Made by a program: the position numbers and the translations under genes
The notes under the pieces: generated by a model
What the model saw: only the letters and a program-made list of their open reading frames with translations
Database searches by the model: none
Told to the model about the DNA's origin: nothing
Part shown: piece by piece, positions 10,029-18,721 of the stretch
How the letters are laid out: every line of letters starts with the position of its first letter
Position numbering within the stretch: position 1 is the stretch's first letter
Source of the DNA: Kineosporia corallincola
GTDB taxonomy: Bacteria; Actinomycetota; Actinomycetes; Actinomycetales; Kineosporiaceae
Assembly: GCF_018499875.1 (NCBI RefSeq)
Contig: NZ_JAHBAY010000006.1
Location: 186,001 to 250,000, forward strand
DNA length: 64,000 nucleotides
Direction of reading: 5' to 3'

Positions 10029-11420
10029 ATGGCCAACGAAGACATGCGCGTCGAACACGACACGATGGGCGAGGTACTGGTGCCCGCGGACGCCCTGTGG
10101 GGAGCCCAGACCCAGCGCGCCGTGGACAATTTCCCGATCAGCGGGGTCCGGATCGACCCGGCGGTGATCTCCGCGCTGGCGTTCGTCAAGGCGTCGGCTG
10201 CCCGGGTGAACGCCGAGCTCGGCGTGGTGCCGAAGGAGATCGCCGAGGCGGTGGCCGCGGCCGCCACCCGGATCGCCGGCGGTGAGCACGCCGACCAGTT
10301 CCCCATCGACGTGTTCCAGACCGGCTCCGGCACCTCGACCAACATGAACGTGAACGAGGTGGTGGCCACCCTGGCGAGCCGCGAGCTCGGCCAGAAGGTG
10401 CACCCGAACGACCACGTCAACGCCTCGCAGTCGTCCAACGACACGGTGCCGACGGCCGTGCACGTGGCCGCGGCCGCCGCCGTGGTCAACGATCTGCTGC
10501 CGGCACTCGACCTGCTCGCCTCGTCGTTCGAGAACCTGTCCGGCCGCACCCAGCACGTGGTGAAGGCCGGCCGCACGCACCTGATGGACGCCACCCCGGT
10601 CACCCTCGGCCAGGAGTTCGGCGGCCACGCGGCGCAGGTCCGGCGCTCGATCGAGCGGATCATCGACACCGTGCCCCGGGTGGTGGAGGTGCCGCTGGGC
10701 GGCACCGCGACCGGCACCGGCATCAACACCCCGCCCGGCTTCGCCGTCGGGGTGATCGCGGATCTGTCTGTCAGCACGGGACTTCCGATCACCGAGGCCC
10801 GGGACCACTTCGAGGCACACGGTTCCCGGGACGCCCTGGTCGAGTTGTCCGGCGCACTGCGCACTCTCGCGGTCAGCCTGACCAAGATCTGCAACGACCT
10901 GCGCTGGATGTCGTCCGGCCCGAACGCCGGGCTGGGCGAGATCCACCTGCCCGATCTCCAGCCCGGCTCGTCGATCATGCCGGGCAAGGTGAACCCGGTG
11001 ATCCCCGAGGCCGTGCTCCAGATCTGCGCCCAGGTGATCGGGCACGACGCCACCCTGGCCTGGGCCGGGGCCAGCGGCAACTTCGAGCTGAACGTGATGG
11101 TGCCGGTGATCTCCCGCTCGCTGCTGGAGCAGATCCGGTTGCTGACCCGGGGCTCGGTGCTGCTGGCCGAGCGGGTCGTGGACGGGATCGAGCCGGACGA
11201 GCGCCGGGCTCGCGAGCTGGCCGAGTCGTCGCCGAGCATCGTCACCCCGCTGGCCCGGCCGCTGGGCTACGAGGCCGCCGCGAAGATCGCGAAACACGCC
11301 GTGGCCGAGCGGATCACGATCAAGGCCGCGGCCGTGGCCCTGGGCGTGGTGGAGCGCGGCGAGCTGACGGAGCAGCAGCTGGACGAGCTGCTCGACGTGA
11401 GCACGATGACTCACCCGTGA
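10029..11420 (+). CDS. fumC: Fumarate hydratase class II
   Basis: Iron-independent, oxygen-stable fumarase of the aspartase/fumarase superfamily, active as a tetramer in the TCA cycle. The 463-aa protein carries the active-site signature [11 protein letters not shown] (about residue 313), [15 protein letters not shown] and the substrate loop [19 protein letters not shown]. The start is the ATG at 10029 ([11 protein letters not shown]), preceded by a GAGGATCGGGG purine stretch. It is the expected fumarase of this conserved neighbourhood (Rv1098c position), whereas the class I enzyme upstream is extra. A strong bidirectional hairpin separates it from the convergent wall hydrolase gene. Confidence 0.96.
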   Translation: MANEDMRVEHDTMGEVLVPADALWGAQTQRAVDNFPISGVRIDPAVISALAFVKASAARVNAELGVVPKEIAEAVAAAATRIAGGEHADQFPIDVFQTGSGTSTNMNVNEVVATLASRELGQKVHPNDHVNASQSSNDTVPTAVHVAAAAAVVNDLLPALDLLASSFENLSGRTQHVVKAGRTHLMDATPVTLGQEFGGHAAQVRRSIERIIDTVPRVVEVPLGGTATGTGINTPPGFAVGVIADLSVSTGLPITEARDHFEAHGSRDALVELSGALRTLAVSLTKICNDLRWMSSGPNAGLGEIHLPDLQPGSSIMPGKVNPVIPEAVLQICAQVIGHDATLAWAGASGNFELNVMVPVISRSLLEQIRLLTRGSVLLAERVVDGIEPDERRARELAESSPSIVTPLARPLGYEAAAKIAKHAVAERITIKAAAVALGVVERGELTEQQLDELLDVSTMTHP

Positions 11421-11474
11421 CCTGTATCAGCGGCCGGTCGCCGAGGCTCTCCTCGGTGTGATCGGCGCAAACGC

Positions 11475-11507
11475 CGAACGGCGTCCTCGGGGGGAGGACG
11501 CCGTTCG
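11475..11507. terminator. Bidirectional terminator between fumC and the wall-hydrolase gene
   Basis: Perfect 14-bp arms (11475-11488, 11494-11507) with a GGGGG loop, located between two convergent genes. Confidence 0.85.
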
Positions 11508-11528
11508 TGCGGTTGTTCGACGGGGCGA

Positions 11529-12896
11529 TCAGTACCAGCCGACGGACTGGCTGTGCGCCCAGGCACCGCACGGGGTGCCGTAGCGCTCGGCGATGTAGTC
11601 GAGGCCCCAGCGGATCTGCGTGACCGGGTTGGTCTGCCAGTCGGAACCGGCGCTGGCCATCTTGCTGCCGGGCAGCGACTGCGGAATACCGTAGGCACCG
11701 GACGAGGCGTTGGTGGCCTGGTAGTTCCAGCCGCTCTCCTTGGTCCAGAGCGAGTCCAGGCAGCTGAACTGCGACGAGGACCAGCCGCGGTCGGCGAGCA
11801 GCAGCTTGGCCGCGGACTTCGGGTCGCGCTGCGCGTTGCGCAGGGCCTTCTCGCGGCGCTCCGCGGCGGCCTTGATCCGGTCGGCGGCGGCCTTGGCCTG
11901 CTTGTACTGCGACAGGGCGGCCTTCGCCTTGGCGGGCGAGGCGTCCTTCACCGAGGCCTTGAGGTCCTCGGCCTCCTCGGCCTTGTCCTGTGCCTCCTTC
12001 AGGGCGGCGGCGGTCTCGGCCTCTTCGTCGTCCAACGCCTGCTGCTCGGCGGCGGTGAGCGCGAAGGCCGACGAGGCGGACGAGCTGTCGCTGTCGATCG
12101 GCGAGGCGTTGCCGGCGAGCTGGGTGACCGCGACGCCCTCGGCGCCCACGACGAGCGCCATGACCAGCAGCCGGGCCGCGGTGGACTTGCCGCCGCCGAA
12201 CAGCCGCCGCGGTGAGCTCTCGGGCGCCTGCTGCACGGGGCGGCCGGCGGTCTTGGCGCGGCGGGGGTCGGCCTCGACACCGTCGGTGGTGAGGTCGAGA
12301 CCCCACTCGGCCGGGTCGACGCCGGCTGCGGCCGGTGCGCGGAACTCGATCGGTGCGGTGGGCGGCTGCGGGGCCTGGCCGCCCTGCTGGCGTTCCGGCG
12401 CCGGGATGGCGATCGGCACCAGCGGGGGCCGACGGTCGGGCTGCCGGAAGGCGTCTTCGGAGACCGGGCGCGGCACCGGCATGTCGATGCCGGCGGGACG
12501 CCACGGGTCGGTCTGCGGGATCGGCAGGACGGCGGGAGTGGGGGCCACCGCGACCGGGTAGCGCGCCTGGAGGGTGGAGCGGCGCGTGGCCTCGGGACTG
12601 CGCATGGCGCTGGCCGGGGCCGGGGGCCGCTGCCGGCCGGCGGGCGCCCCGGTGGGGCGGCTACCGCTGGGGCGGCTGTTGCTCGGCCCGCCGGAACCGC
12701 TGCCCGGGCGTCGTGCTGCGGCACGGGCCTCGGCCCTGCGCAGCTCCGACCGCTTGGGGAAGCTCTTGGTCTCGCCTCGGACCGAGGTGGGCACCCCTCC
12801 TGTGCTCAACCACGCGTCCGCGAGGTCTTCATCGTTTTCAGACCCAACGGTTGCCGTCACGCGGACTACCGTGGCGAATCGGAACGACGAGCACAA
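11529..12896 (-). CDS. Membrane-anchored lysozyme-fold (transglycosylase-like) wall protein, paralogue 1
   Basis: A protein of about 455 aa with three parts. The N-terminal half is long, low-complexity and Pro/Arg/Ala-rich. One hydrophobic segment follows (ARLLVMALVVGAEGVAVTQLAG), then an Ala/Lys/Glu-rich coiled coil. The last 85 residues form a lysozyme-like domain with LWTKESGWNYQATNASSGAYG, GIPQSLPGSKMASAG and NPVTQIRWGLDYI. The glutamate in TKESGW is the expected catalytic residue, so the protein probably cleaves peptidoglycan outside the membrane. The start is unclear: TTG at 12896 and GTG at 12860 are both possible. The tandem neighbour at 13116 has the same final domain, ending GWY, so the pair arose by duplication. 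Confidence 0.8.
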   Translation of the reverse strand: MCSSFRFATVVRVTATVGSENDEDLADAWLSTGGVPTSVRGETKSFPKRSELRRAEARAAARRPGSGSGGPSNSRPSGSRPTGAPAGRQRPPAPASAMRSPEATRRSTLQARYPVAVAPTPAVLPIPQTDPWRPAGIDMPVPRPVSEDAFRQPDRRPPLVPIAIPAPERQQGGQAPQPPTAPIEFRAPAAAGVDPAEWGLDLTTDGVEADPRRAKTAGRPVQQAPESSPRRLFGGGKSTAARLLVMALVVGAEGVAVTQLAGNASPIDSDSSSASSAFALTAAEQQALDDEEAETAAALKEAQDKAEEAEDLKASVKDASPAKAKAALSQYKQAKAAADRIKAAAERREKALRNAQRDPKSAAKLLLADRGWSSSQFSCLDSLWTKESGWNYQATNASSGAYGIPQSLPGSKMASAGSDWQTNPVTQIRWGLDYIAERYGTPCGAWAHSQSVGWY

Positions 12897-13006
12897 GTCC
12901 CCTGGTGAGGGTTAATAAAGGTTTGACACCGATCAGACGTACAAATCTACCCTGCGTCAGGCGCCCCCACAGAGGGTGATTCCACCCGGCTCGCCCGGAA
13001 CGCAGA

Positions 13007-13047
13007 GCCGGGCCGGGCGTCCCCCGAGGGGGGATGCCCGGCCCGGC
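13007..13047 (-). terminator. Terminator of the second wall-hydrolase gene
   Basis: 19-bp stem (13007-13025 with 13029-13047, one G-T pair) and a 3-nt loop, 69 bp downstream of the 13116 stop codon. No T-run is present. Confidence 0.75.
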
Positions 13048-13070
13048 CCGCCGGAGGGTCCGTGACGCAG

Positions 13071-13132
13071 ATCGATACCAGCCGGTGGCCAGATCAGTAC
13101 CAGCCGGTGGCCAGATCAGTACCAGCCGGTGG
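13071..13132. repeat. 22-bp tandem repeat overlapping a stop codon
   Basis: Units lie at 13071-13092, 13093-13114 and 13115-13132 (partial, 18 bp), reading ATCAGTACCAGCCGGTGGCCAG. The third unit holds the last codons and TGA of the wall-hydrolase gene, so the other two are copies of its 3' end placed just after the stop. The unit is not a multiple of three. Confidence 0.9.
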
Positions 13133-13877
13133 ACCGACTGTGCGCCCAGGCGCCGCACGGGCTGCCGTAGCGGTCCTCGATGTAGTTCAGGCCCCACTTG
13201 ATCTGGGTGGCCGGGTTGGTGCGCCAGTCCTTGCCCGCCGTGGCCATCTTGCTGCCAGGCAGCGACTGCGGGATGCCGTAGGCCCCGGAGGAGGAGTTGG
13301 CCGCGGTGTGCCGCCAGCCGCTCTCCTTGTTCCACAGCTTGACCAGGCAGGTGTACTGGCCGGACTTCCAGCCGCGCTGGGCCACCATCACCTTGGCGAT
13401 GGCCCGGGAGGAGCGCGGAGTGCTCCGGGACGCCTTCTTGCGGGCCTGCTCGCGGCGCTTCTGCGCGGCGGCCTTCTTCTTGGCGGCGGCCTTCTTCGCC
13501 GCGGCTTTCTTCTGCGCGGCCTTCTTCTGCGCCGCCGTCTTCTCCGCGGCCGTCTTCTCCGCGGCCAGCCGGACCTGGGCGGCCAGCCGGATCTCGGCCA
13601 GGGCGGGGGTCTGCACCGCGGTGCGCAGACCGATCCGCGGAACCGTGGCGACCGCGCCGCCGGCGAGGGTGGCGCTGGTGAGAGCGGTACCGCCGGAGGT
13701 GCCGGTGGAGCTGTAGATCGTGCTGCCGGTCAGTTCGATCCGGCCGGTCAGGTCCAGTTCGGCGCCCTGAACGGCGCCGGACGAGGCCTGGGAGTGCGGG
13801 GCGGTGGCGAGCGAGGCGCCGGAAACGGCTCCGAGGAGCACGACCACCGAGAGGGTGCGCAGGGCGCTGGGAACCAC
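13116..13877 (-). CDS. Secreted lysozyme-fold (transglycosylase-like) wall protein, paralogue 2
   Basis: A 253-aa exported protein. I chose the GTG at 13877 because GAAAGG lies 6 nt upstream and a classical signal peptide follows at once (MVPSALRTLSVVVLLGAVSG, cleavage near ASA/APHSQA). GTG at 13925 is the alternative. The middle is an Ala/Lys-rich coiled coil with repeated KKAAAKK units, likely wall-binding. The C-terminal domain of about 85 aa (LWNKESGWRHTAANSSSGAYG ... TQIKWGLNYIEDRYG) is a close paralogue of the neighbouring gene and carries the same candidate catalytic glutamate in NKESGW. It presumably trims peptidoglycan during growth or cell separation. Confidence 0.85.
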   Translation of the reverse strand: MVPSALRTLSVVVLLGAVSGASLATAPHSQASSGAVQGAELDLTGRIELTGSTIYSSTGTSGGTALTSATLAGGAVATVPRIGLRTAVQTPALAEIRLAAQVRLAAEKTAAEKTAAQKKAAQKKAAAKKAAAKKKAAAQKRREQARKKASRSTPRSSRAIAKVMVAQRGWKSGQYTCLVKLWNKESGWRHTAANSSSGAYGIPQSLPGSKMATAGKDWRTNPATQIKWGLNYIEDRYGSPCGAWAHSRSTGWY

Positions 13878-14248
13878 GAAGGGCCTTTCGACGGTACGCC
13901 CCGGGTGACGGCGCAACTGACTCACACCGCTCCGGGCCCGCCGGTACCCAGGTTCGGCACCGCACTGACACCACAGGGGCCCGCGGGATCCGACCGGAAG
14001 ACCACCACCGGGCGGGCCCGGCACATCCGTTCGTCACCCACAGGAGCGGGGTGCTGACGGACCCACCGTGCAAGCCGTCACCCTCAGGAATCAAACGAAT
14101 CACATGGGTGTGATTGCTCTGCGTCGATTTTGGTGACACTTCTATTACCCAGGGTGGGCTTTGTGACAGTCCTCACGCACGATCGGGTGGAGTTCCTGAT
14201 TCGTCGGTCAATCCCTTCCGGCACAACGGTTTCCAAGATTCACAACGC
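13878..14248. other. 370-bp leader/promoter region upstream of the wall-hydrolase gene
   Basis: Long untranslated region on the 5' side of the secreted hydrolase gene (minus strand). It holds an 18-bp palindrome at 14098-14115, a weak TAATAG -10-like element near 14145, and GC-rich sequence next to the gene. Related genes in streptomycetes often carry a cyclic-di-AMP riboswitch. I looked for its conserved blocks and could not recognise them with confidence. Confidence 0.5.
14098..14115. promoter_or_regulatory. Palindromic candidate operator
   Basis: AATCACA-TGGG-TGTGATT has perfect 7-bp arms about 220 bp upstream of the secreted wall-hydrolase start. It resembles an operator for a dimeric regulator. 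The half-sites face the opposite way to a CRP site. Confidence 0.5.
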
Positions 14249-14286
14249 ACCGCGGCCCGGCCGGGAACGCCCGGCCGGGCCGCGGT
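14249..14286 (-). terminator. Terminator of the phoH gene
   Basis: Perfect 17-bp GC arms (14249-14265, 14270-14286) with an AACG tetraloop, 30 bp after the phoH stop. Confidence 0.85.
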
Positions 14287-14315
14287 CATGATCACCAGCA
14301 GTCAGCGACGTGATG

Positions 14316-15659
14316 TCACGGGACCAGGTTCTCCAGCAGTTCGGTCACCAGCGCCGCCACCGGCGAACGCTCCGACCGGGTGAGCGTGACGTGGGCGAAC
14401 AGCGGGTGCCCCTTCAGCGCCTCGATCACCGCCGCGACCCCGTCGTGCCGCCCCACCCGTAGGTTGTCGCGCTGGGCCACGTCGTGGGTGAGCACCACCC
14501 GGGAGTTCTGCCCGATCCGGGAGAGCACGGTCAGCAGCACGTTGCGCTCCAGCGACTGCGCCTCGTCGACGATCACGAAGGCGTCGTGCAGGGAACGGCC
14601 GCGGATGTGGGTGAGCGGGAGCACCTCCAGCATGCCCCGGGCCATCACCTCCTCGACCACCTCGGGCGCGACCAGCGCGCCGAGGGTGTCGAAAACCGCC
14701 TGGGCCCAGGGGTTCATCTTCTCCGACTCGGACCCGGGCAGGTAGCCGAGCTCCTGGCCGCCGACCGCGTAGAGCGGGCGGAACACCATGATCTTGCGGT
14801 GCTGCCCGCGCTCCAGCACGGCCTCCAGCCCGGCGCACAGGGCCAGCGCCGACTTACCGGTGCCGGCCCGGCCACCCATCGACACGATGCCGATCTCGGA
14901 GTCGAGCAGCAGGTCGATGGCGATGCGCTGCTCGGCGCTGCGGCCGTGCACCCCGAACACCTCGCGGTCGCCGCGCACCAGCTTGACCTTCTTGTCCGGC
15001 GTGACCCGGCCCAGCGCCGACCCGTTCGGCGAGACGATCACCAGCCCGGTGTGACAGGGCAGATCGCGGGCCATGTCCACGTCCAGCGTCTCGCCCGCAT
15101 ACAGCGCGCCCACCTCGGTGGCGTCCAGCTCCAGCTCGTCCAGCCCGGTCCAGCCCGAGTCCACGGCCAGACCTGCCTGGTACTCCTCCGCCGCCAGCCC
15201 GATCGCCGAGGCCTTGATCCGCATCGGCAGGTCTTTGCTGACCAGCGTCACCGAGCTGCCCTCGGAAGCCAGGCTGCGGGCCACCGCCAGGATCCGGCTG
15301 TCGTTGTCGGTGCTGCGGAAACCGTCTGGCAGCACGGCCAGATCGGCGTGGTTGAGCTCGACCCGGAGCGTGCCCCCGGCCTCCCCGATCGGCATCGGCG
15401 CGTCCAGCCGCCCGTGCCGGATCCTCAGGTCGTCGAGCAGACGCAGGGCCTGACGCGCGAAGTACCCGAGCTCGGGGTGGTTGCGCTTCCCCTCGAGCTC
15501 GGTGATCACGACGACGGGGAGAACGACCTCGTGCTCGGCGAAGCGGTGGATCGCCTTCGGGTCGGACAGCAGGACGGACGTGTCGAGCACGAACGTCCTC
15601 CCCGCTGAAGCCGCAGGCTCGCTGGCAGAGGTCTGGGTGAAACTACCGGGCAATGCCAC
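14316..15659 (-). CDS. PhoH2-type PIN-domain/PhoH ATPase
   Basis: Fusion of an N-terminal PIN nuclease domain ([16 protein letters not shown] near residue 20, later [11 protein letters not shown] and a [12 protein letters not shown] segment) with a C-terminal PhoH ATPase that has Walker [13 protein letters not shown] and Walker [10 protein letters not shown]. Mycobacterial PhoH2 (Rv1095) of the same layout is an ATP-dependent RNA helicase and RNase, so RNA decay is the likely role. The start is GTG at 15659 with AGGGGA 7 nt upstream, giving 447 aa; an ATG at 15725 has no ribosome site. It is a single gene with its own terminator. The upstream region has a CCGTTT-N6-AAACGG inverted repeat at 15777-15794. 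Confidence 0.9.
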   Translation of the reverse strand: MALPGSFTQTSASEPAASAGRTFVLDTSVLLSDPKAIHRFAEHEVVLPVVVITELEGKRNHPELGYFARQALRLLDDLRIRHGRLDAPMPIGEAGGTLRVELNHADLAVLPDGFRSTDNDSRILAVARSLASEGSSVTLVSKDLPMRIKASAIGLAAEEYQAGLAVDSGWTGLDELELDATEVGALYAGETLDVDMARDLPCHTGLVIVSPNGSALGRVTPDKKVKLVRGDREVFGVHGRSAEQRIAIDLLLDSEIGIVSMGGRAGTGKSALALCAGLEAVLERGQHRKIMVFRPLYAVGGQELGYLPGSESEKMNPWAQAVFDTLGALVAPEVVEEVMARGMLEVLPLTHIRGRSLHDAFVIVDEAQSLERNVLLTVLSRIGQNSRVVLTHDVAQRDNLRVGRHDGVAAVIEALKGHPLFAHVTLTRSERSPVAALVTELLENLVP

Positions 15660-15955
15660 GGTGAACTCCCCTCGCTGGAGGACTACGAGCGCCTCGCCTG
15701 GCAACGACGTATTGCCTGGCGGCATGCGACGCTACGCGGAGGTACCACCGTCGCTATCCGGACCGCCCGCCGTCAACCGTTTGCACGTAAACGGCTTTGA
15801 CGTGACGCGTGACGAAGCCGACGGCCAATCACGGATCGATATCCGCGTTATCACACCCAGGTTACGAGTCCCTGACCAGAAGGCCGTGGCCCTGGTCGCA
15901 CGGACCGAACAGGGCGGCAGGTCAATACCGGCGAGGGATGGGGATTTCCAAAAAA

Positions 15956-16003
15956 AATAATGGACGACGGAGAGCCCGCACGGGCTCTCCGTCGTCCATT
16001 ATT
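15956..16003 (-). terminator. Canonical Rho-independent terminator of the prenyl synthase gene
   Basis: Perfect 23-bp arms (15956-15978, 15981-16003), followed on the minus strand by seven T residues. It lies 10 bp after the prenyl synthase stop. The outer stem AATGGACGACG is shared with the hairpin at 4257. Confidence 0.95.
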
Positions 16004-16012
16004 GTGGGTTGT

Positions 16013-16780
16013 CTAAGCCCCGTAACGGCGCTCGCGCTGGGCGTACTGCCGCAGGGCCCGCAGAAAGTCGACCTTGCGGAAGTCGGGCCACAGCGCCTCG
16101 CAGAACGAGAACTCGCTGTGCGCGCTCTGCCAGAGCAGGAAGCCGGACAGACGCTGCTCGCCCGAAGTGCGGATGACCAGGTCCGGATCGGGCTGGCCCT
16201 TGGTGTAGAGGTGCTCGGCGATGTGGTCGACGTCGAGGATCTCGGCGAGCTCCTCGATCGTGGTGCCGCGCGCGGCGTGGTCGGACAGCAGCGAGCGCAC
16301 CGCGTCGGCGATCTCGCGGCGGCCGCCGTAGCCGATCGCGATGTTCACCATGCGCGGGCAGCCGACCTCGCGGGTCTGCTCCTCGAGTTCCTTGAGCCGG
16401 CCCGAGGTGGCCGCGGGCAGCAGGTCGAGGGCGCCCACCGGGTGCACCTGCCAGCGGCCGGTGGCCGCGATCTCGCCCGCGACACCCTCGGAGATCTGGA
16501 ACAGCGCGGAGAGCTCCTCGGGCGAGCGCCCGGTGAGGTTGTCGGTGGACAGCAGCCACAGCGTGACCACCTCCACGCCCACCTGGTCGCACCAGCCGAG
16601 GAACTCGAGAATCTTGGCGGCACCGGCCCGGTGGCCGCCGCTCGCGTCGAGCCCGGAGTTCTTGGCCCACCGCCGGTTGCCGTCGAGGATGACCCCGATG
16701 TGACGGGGAATCGCCTGAGGCGACAGGCCTGCCAAGACGTTTCGCTGATAGGCCCGGTAGACCAGCTGGCGCAGTCCCAT
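16013..16780 (-). CDS. cis-prenyl diphosphate synthase, probably short-chain (Z-farnesyl type)
   Basis: UppS-family enzyme (255 aa) that adds IPP units in cis. The catalytic aspartate is in VILDGNRRW (Asp33). IGYGGRREI, RTSGEQRLSGFLLWQ and the C-terminal EALWPDFRKVDFL motifs are all present. The usual FSTENW stretch reads LSTDNLTGR, like the mycobacterial Rv1086 Z,E-farnesyl diphosphate synthase. The next gene is hemolysin III, as next to Rv1086. I therefore infer a C15 product, which is a primer for polyprenyl carriers, rather than full undecaprenyl synthesis. The start is the ATG at 16780; a GTG at 16789 is possible. The window also holds ispH upstream and uppP downstream in the same pathway. 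Confidence 0.88.
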   Translation of the reverse strand: MGLRQLVYRAYQRNVLAGLSPQAIPRHIGVILDGNRRWAKNSGLDASGGHRAGAAKILEFLGWCDQVGVEVVTLWLLSTDNLTGRSPEELSALFQISEGVAGEIAATGRWQVHPVGALDLLPAATSGRLKELEEQTREVGCPRMVNIAIGYGGRREIADAVRSLLSDHAARGTTIEELAEILDVDHIAEHLYTKGQPDPDLVIRTSGEQRLSGFLLWQSAHSEFSFCEALWPDFRKVDFLRALRQYAQRERRYGA

Positions 16781-16982
16781 GAGCCTCACGCTATCGCTGT
16801 CTTGAGGGTGGGTTGTAGCGAAGTGCCCGTTCTTCAAGCTGTCGGCGCATTCTCGAAACCTGAAAGTGACATCCATCCGGCCGTGCACGGGACCTATGAC
16901 CACGTCAAGGGGACTGGACCCCCGAAATGCCGAGTGGTTCGCCCACCGCCAATCTCCAGGAAGGCGGTCTACTCTCGGTGCG

Positions 16983-17738
16983 ATGACGGATCACGCAGGC
17001 GGTGACAACCAGGACGAGCGCCTCCCCCGCACGGGGCGCGAGCTGATCGACTCCGGCCGGGAACGGATCGGCCGCATCGAGGAGACGATCGAGAACAAGC
17101 TCACCGAGCTGAAACCCCGGCTACGGGGCTGGCTGCACGTCGGCACCTTCCCGCTGGCCGTGCTGCTCGGTGCCACTCTGGTGATCCTGGCCCCCGACGA
17201 GCGCACCCGGGTGTCCACCGCGATCTTCGCCGTCACCGCCTCGATGCTGTTCGGCGTCAGCGCGCTCTACCACCGCGGCGACTGGGGCCCCCGGGCCAGC
17301 TCGGTGCTCAAGCGGCTCGACCACGCCAACATCTTCCTGATCATCGCGGGCACCTACACCCCGTTCAGCGTGCTGCTGCTGCCCTCCGGCCCGGCCCGCA
17401 CCCTGCTGTGGATCGTCTGGACCGGCGCCCTGCTCGGGGTGGCGTTCCGGGTGCTGTGGGTCGGTGCCCCGCGCTGGCTCTACGTGCCGGTCTACATCGC
17501 CCTGGGCTGGGTGGCCCTGGCCTACGTGCCGCAGCTGCTGCACGGCGGCGGCTGGACGGTGTTCGCGCTGGTGGTGACCGGCGGCGCGCTCTACACCGTC
17601 GGGGGCGTGGTCTACGGGCTGAAGCGGCCGAACCCGAGCCCGCGCTGGTTCGGGTTCCACGAGGTGTTCCACGCCTTCACGGTGCTGGCGTTCCTGGCCC
17701 ACTTCACCGGGATCAGCATCGCCGCGTTCAACGCCTGA
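16983..17738 (+). CDS. Hemolysin III/TrhA-family seven-helix membrane protein
   Basis: A 251-aa PAQR-type membrane protein. A charged N-terminus of about 45 residues precedes seven predicted transmembrane segments. The family's probable zinc-binding residues are visible in SALYHRGDW, FHEVFHAFTVLAF and FLAHFTGI. Members are called hemolysin III, and the E. coli member TrhA affects membrane energetics. A toxin role is not implied here. The start is the ATG at 16983; upstream in-frame codons overlap the divergent prenyl synthase region. The position next to that synthase repeats the Rv1085c-Rv1086 pairing. Confidence 0.9.
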   Translation: MTDHAGGDNQDERLPRTGRELIDSGRERIGRIEETIENKLTELKPRLRGWLHVGTFPLAVLLGATLVILAPDERTRVSTAIFAVTASMLFGVSALYHRGDWGPRASSVLKRLDHANIFLIIAGTYTPFSVLLLPSGPARTLLWIVWTGALLGVAFRVLWVGAPRWLYVPVYIALGWVALAYVPQLLHGGGWTVFALVVTGGALYTVGGVVYGLKRPNPSPRWFGFHEVFHAFTVLAFLAHFTGISIAAFNA

Positions 17739-17756
17739 GGTTCCGGCGTCCGTGGC

Positions 17757-18302
17757 TCAGTTGGCCGGGCCGGACCGGCGCACCTTCTCCACCGCCTCCA
17801 TCGCCGAGCGCAGGTCGGTGAGCCAGGTCGAGGTGTTGTCGCCGACCAGCCGCACGCACCAGGCCAGCGCGTGGGCCCGCGAGCGCGCCACGCCGGCCTC
17901 CACCAGCGTGTCGAGCACCAGACGCTCGGGCTGACGCAGCCGGGTCATCACCGGCACGGCCAGGCTGGTGAACACCTCGGTCTCGCCGCCACAGGTGACG
18001 GCCCAGGCCACCTTTCGCCCGAAGCGGTGTTCCGCCTCGCGGGCCACCTGGATCCGGCGGTCGCGGGTCTCGTCGCGGAACCGGGCGATGCCACCGGCGA
18101 TCGCCTCGGCCCGGGCGGCCGCGGCCGCGTCGTCCTTCTCCGGCTCGTCCGCCACGCCTTTCAGAGCCGGCACGCCTTCCGGGGCCGGCACGGTGAGCCG
18201 GACCAGGATCTCCTCCCGGTCGGTGGTCACCTCGGCGGCGGGCTCGTTCCATTCGGCCGGCAGTCGGGCGCCGAACCAGGCCTTGATCGCATCTGTGCTC
18301 AT
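17757..18302 (-). CDS. Conserved actinobacterial protein with ribbon-helix-helix-like C-terminus
   Basis: A 181-aa protein without a named domain that I can assign. The N-terminus (MSTDAIKAWFGARLPAEW) is followed by VTTDREEILVRLTVPAPEG, a charged helical stretch and FGRKVAWAVTCGGETEVF. The C-terminal part, LDTLVEAGVARSRAHALAWC, has the spacing of a ribbon-helix-helix DNA-binding pair. I saw the same architecture in my memory of many actinobacterial hypothetical proteins. The start is the ATG at 18302. A perfect 15-bp inverted repeat begins 8 bp upstream, in position for autoregulation. It converges with hemolysin III. A regulator role is inference from the repeat and the C-terminal pattern. 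Confidence 0.7.
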   Translation of the reverse strand: MSTDAIKAWFGARLPAEWNEPAAEVTTDREEILVRLTVPAPEGVPALKGVADEPEKDDAAAAARAEAIAGGIARFRDETRDRRIQVAREAEHRFGRKVAWAVTCGGETEVFTSLAVPVMTRLRQPERLVLDTLVEAGVARSRAHALAWCVRLVGDNTSTWLTDLRSAMEAVEKVRRSGPAN

Positions 18303-18310
18303 GTAGCGAT

Positions 18311-18347
18311 GATTACTCGCTTGCATACCTCGTGCAAGCGAGTAATC
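18311..18347. promoter_or_regulatory. 15-bp inverted repeat, probable operator
   Basis: GATTACTCGCTTGCA and its exact complement TGCAAGCGAGTAATC are separated by 7 bp. It lies between the ribbon-helix-helix-like gene (minus, 8 bp away) and the DUF397 gene (plus, 113 bp away). It is richer in A/T than its surroundings. No T-run follows, so it is more likely an operator than a terminator. Confidence 0.8.
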
Positions 18348-18460
18348 ACGACTTCGCGCTGGGCAGATGCGAGCACGCCGCGCTGCCCTCGCACGGCATC
18401 GATGTCACGGGCGTTCATCGAACCGGCCTGCCTGCGCAATCAGAGCGCTACCCTGTGCAC

Positions 18461-18712
18461 ATGACCACACAGCGCAGCGGCAAGGTCACAGATCTGCGTG
18501 TTGCGATCGATCCGGCCACCACCACCTGGGTGCCCGGCCGCTCCCAGGAGGGGCTCGACGACCGGCTCGAGGTCGCCGTGCTGGAGCCCGGCGACCGGGT
18601 GGCCGTGCGTGACACCGCCAACCCCGCCGGGCCGGCCCTGGTGTTCAGCAGCGCCGAGTGGCAGGGCCTGCTCAGCGGCCGGCCCAGCCTGGTCGACCTG
18701 CGCCGTTCCTGA
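18461..18712 (+). CDS. DUF397-like small protein
   Basis: An 83-aa protein. The C-terminal half, LEVAVLEPGDRVAVRDTANP followed by GPALVFSSAEWQGLL, matches the DUF397 pattern of a short beta-sheet protein with VAVRD and F-x-x-x-E-W. In streptomycetes DUF397 proteins are often paired with XRE regulators as toxin/antidote-like or developmental modules. No XRE gene is adjacent here, and the nearest candidate partner is the divergent ribbon-helix-helix-like gene. The start is the ATG at 18461; TACCCT lies 6 nt before, so the message may be nearly leaderless. Confidence 0.7.
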   Translation: MTTQRSGKVTDLRVAIDPATTTWVPGRSQEGLDDRLEVAVLEPGDRVAVRDTANPAGPALVFSSAEWQGLLSGRPSLVDLRRS

Positions 18713-18721
18713 GGGTCGGCG

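Noticed and set aside
14098-14115. CRP-type binding site
   Set aside because: The half-sites are in the opposite orientation (TCACA first, TGTGA second), so it is a palindrome but not a CRP consensus.
13878-14248. Cyclic-di-AMP (ydaO) riboswitch upstream of the wall hydrolase
   Set aside because: Context is right, but I could not find the conserved pairing blocks; a covariance search is needed.
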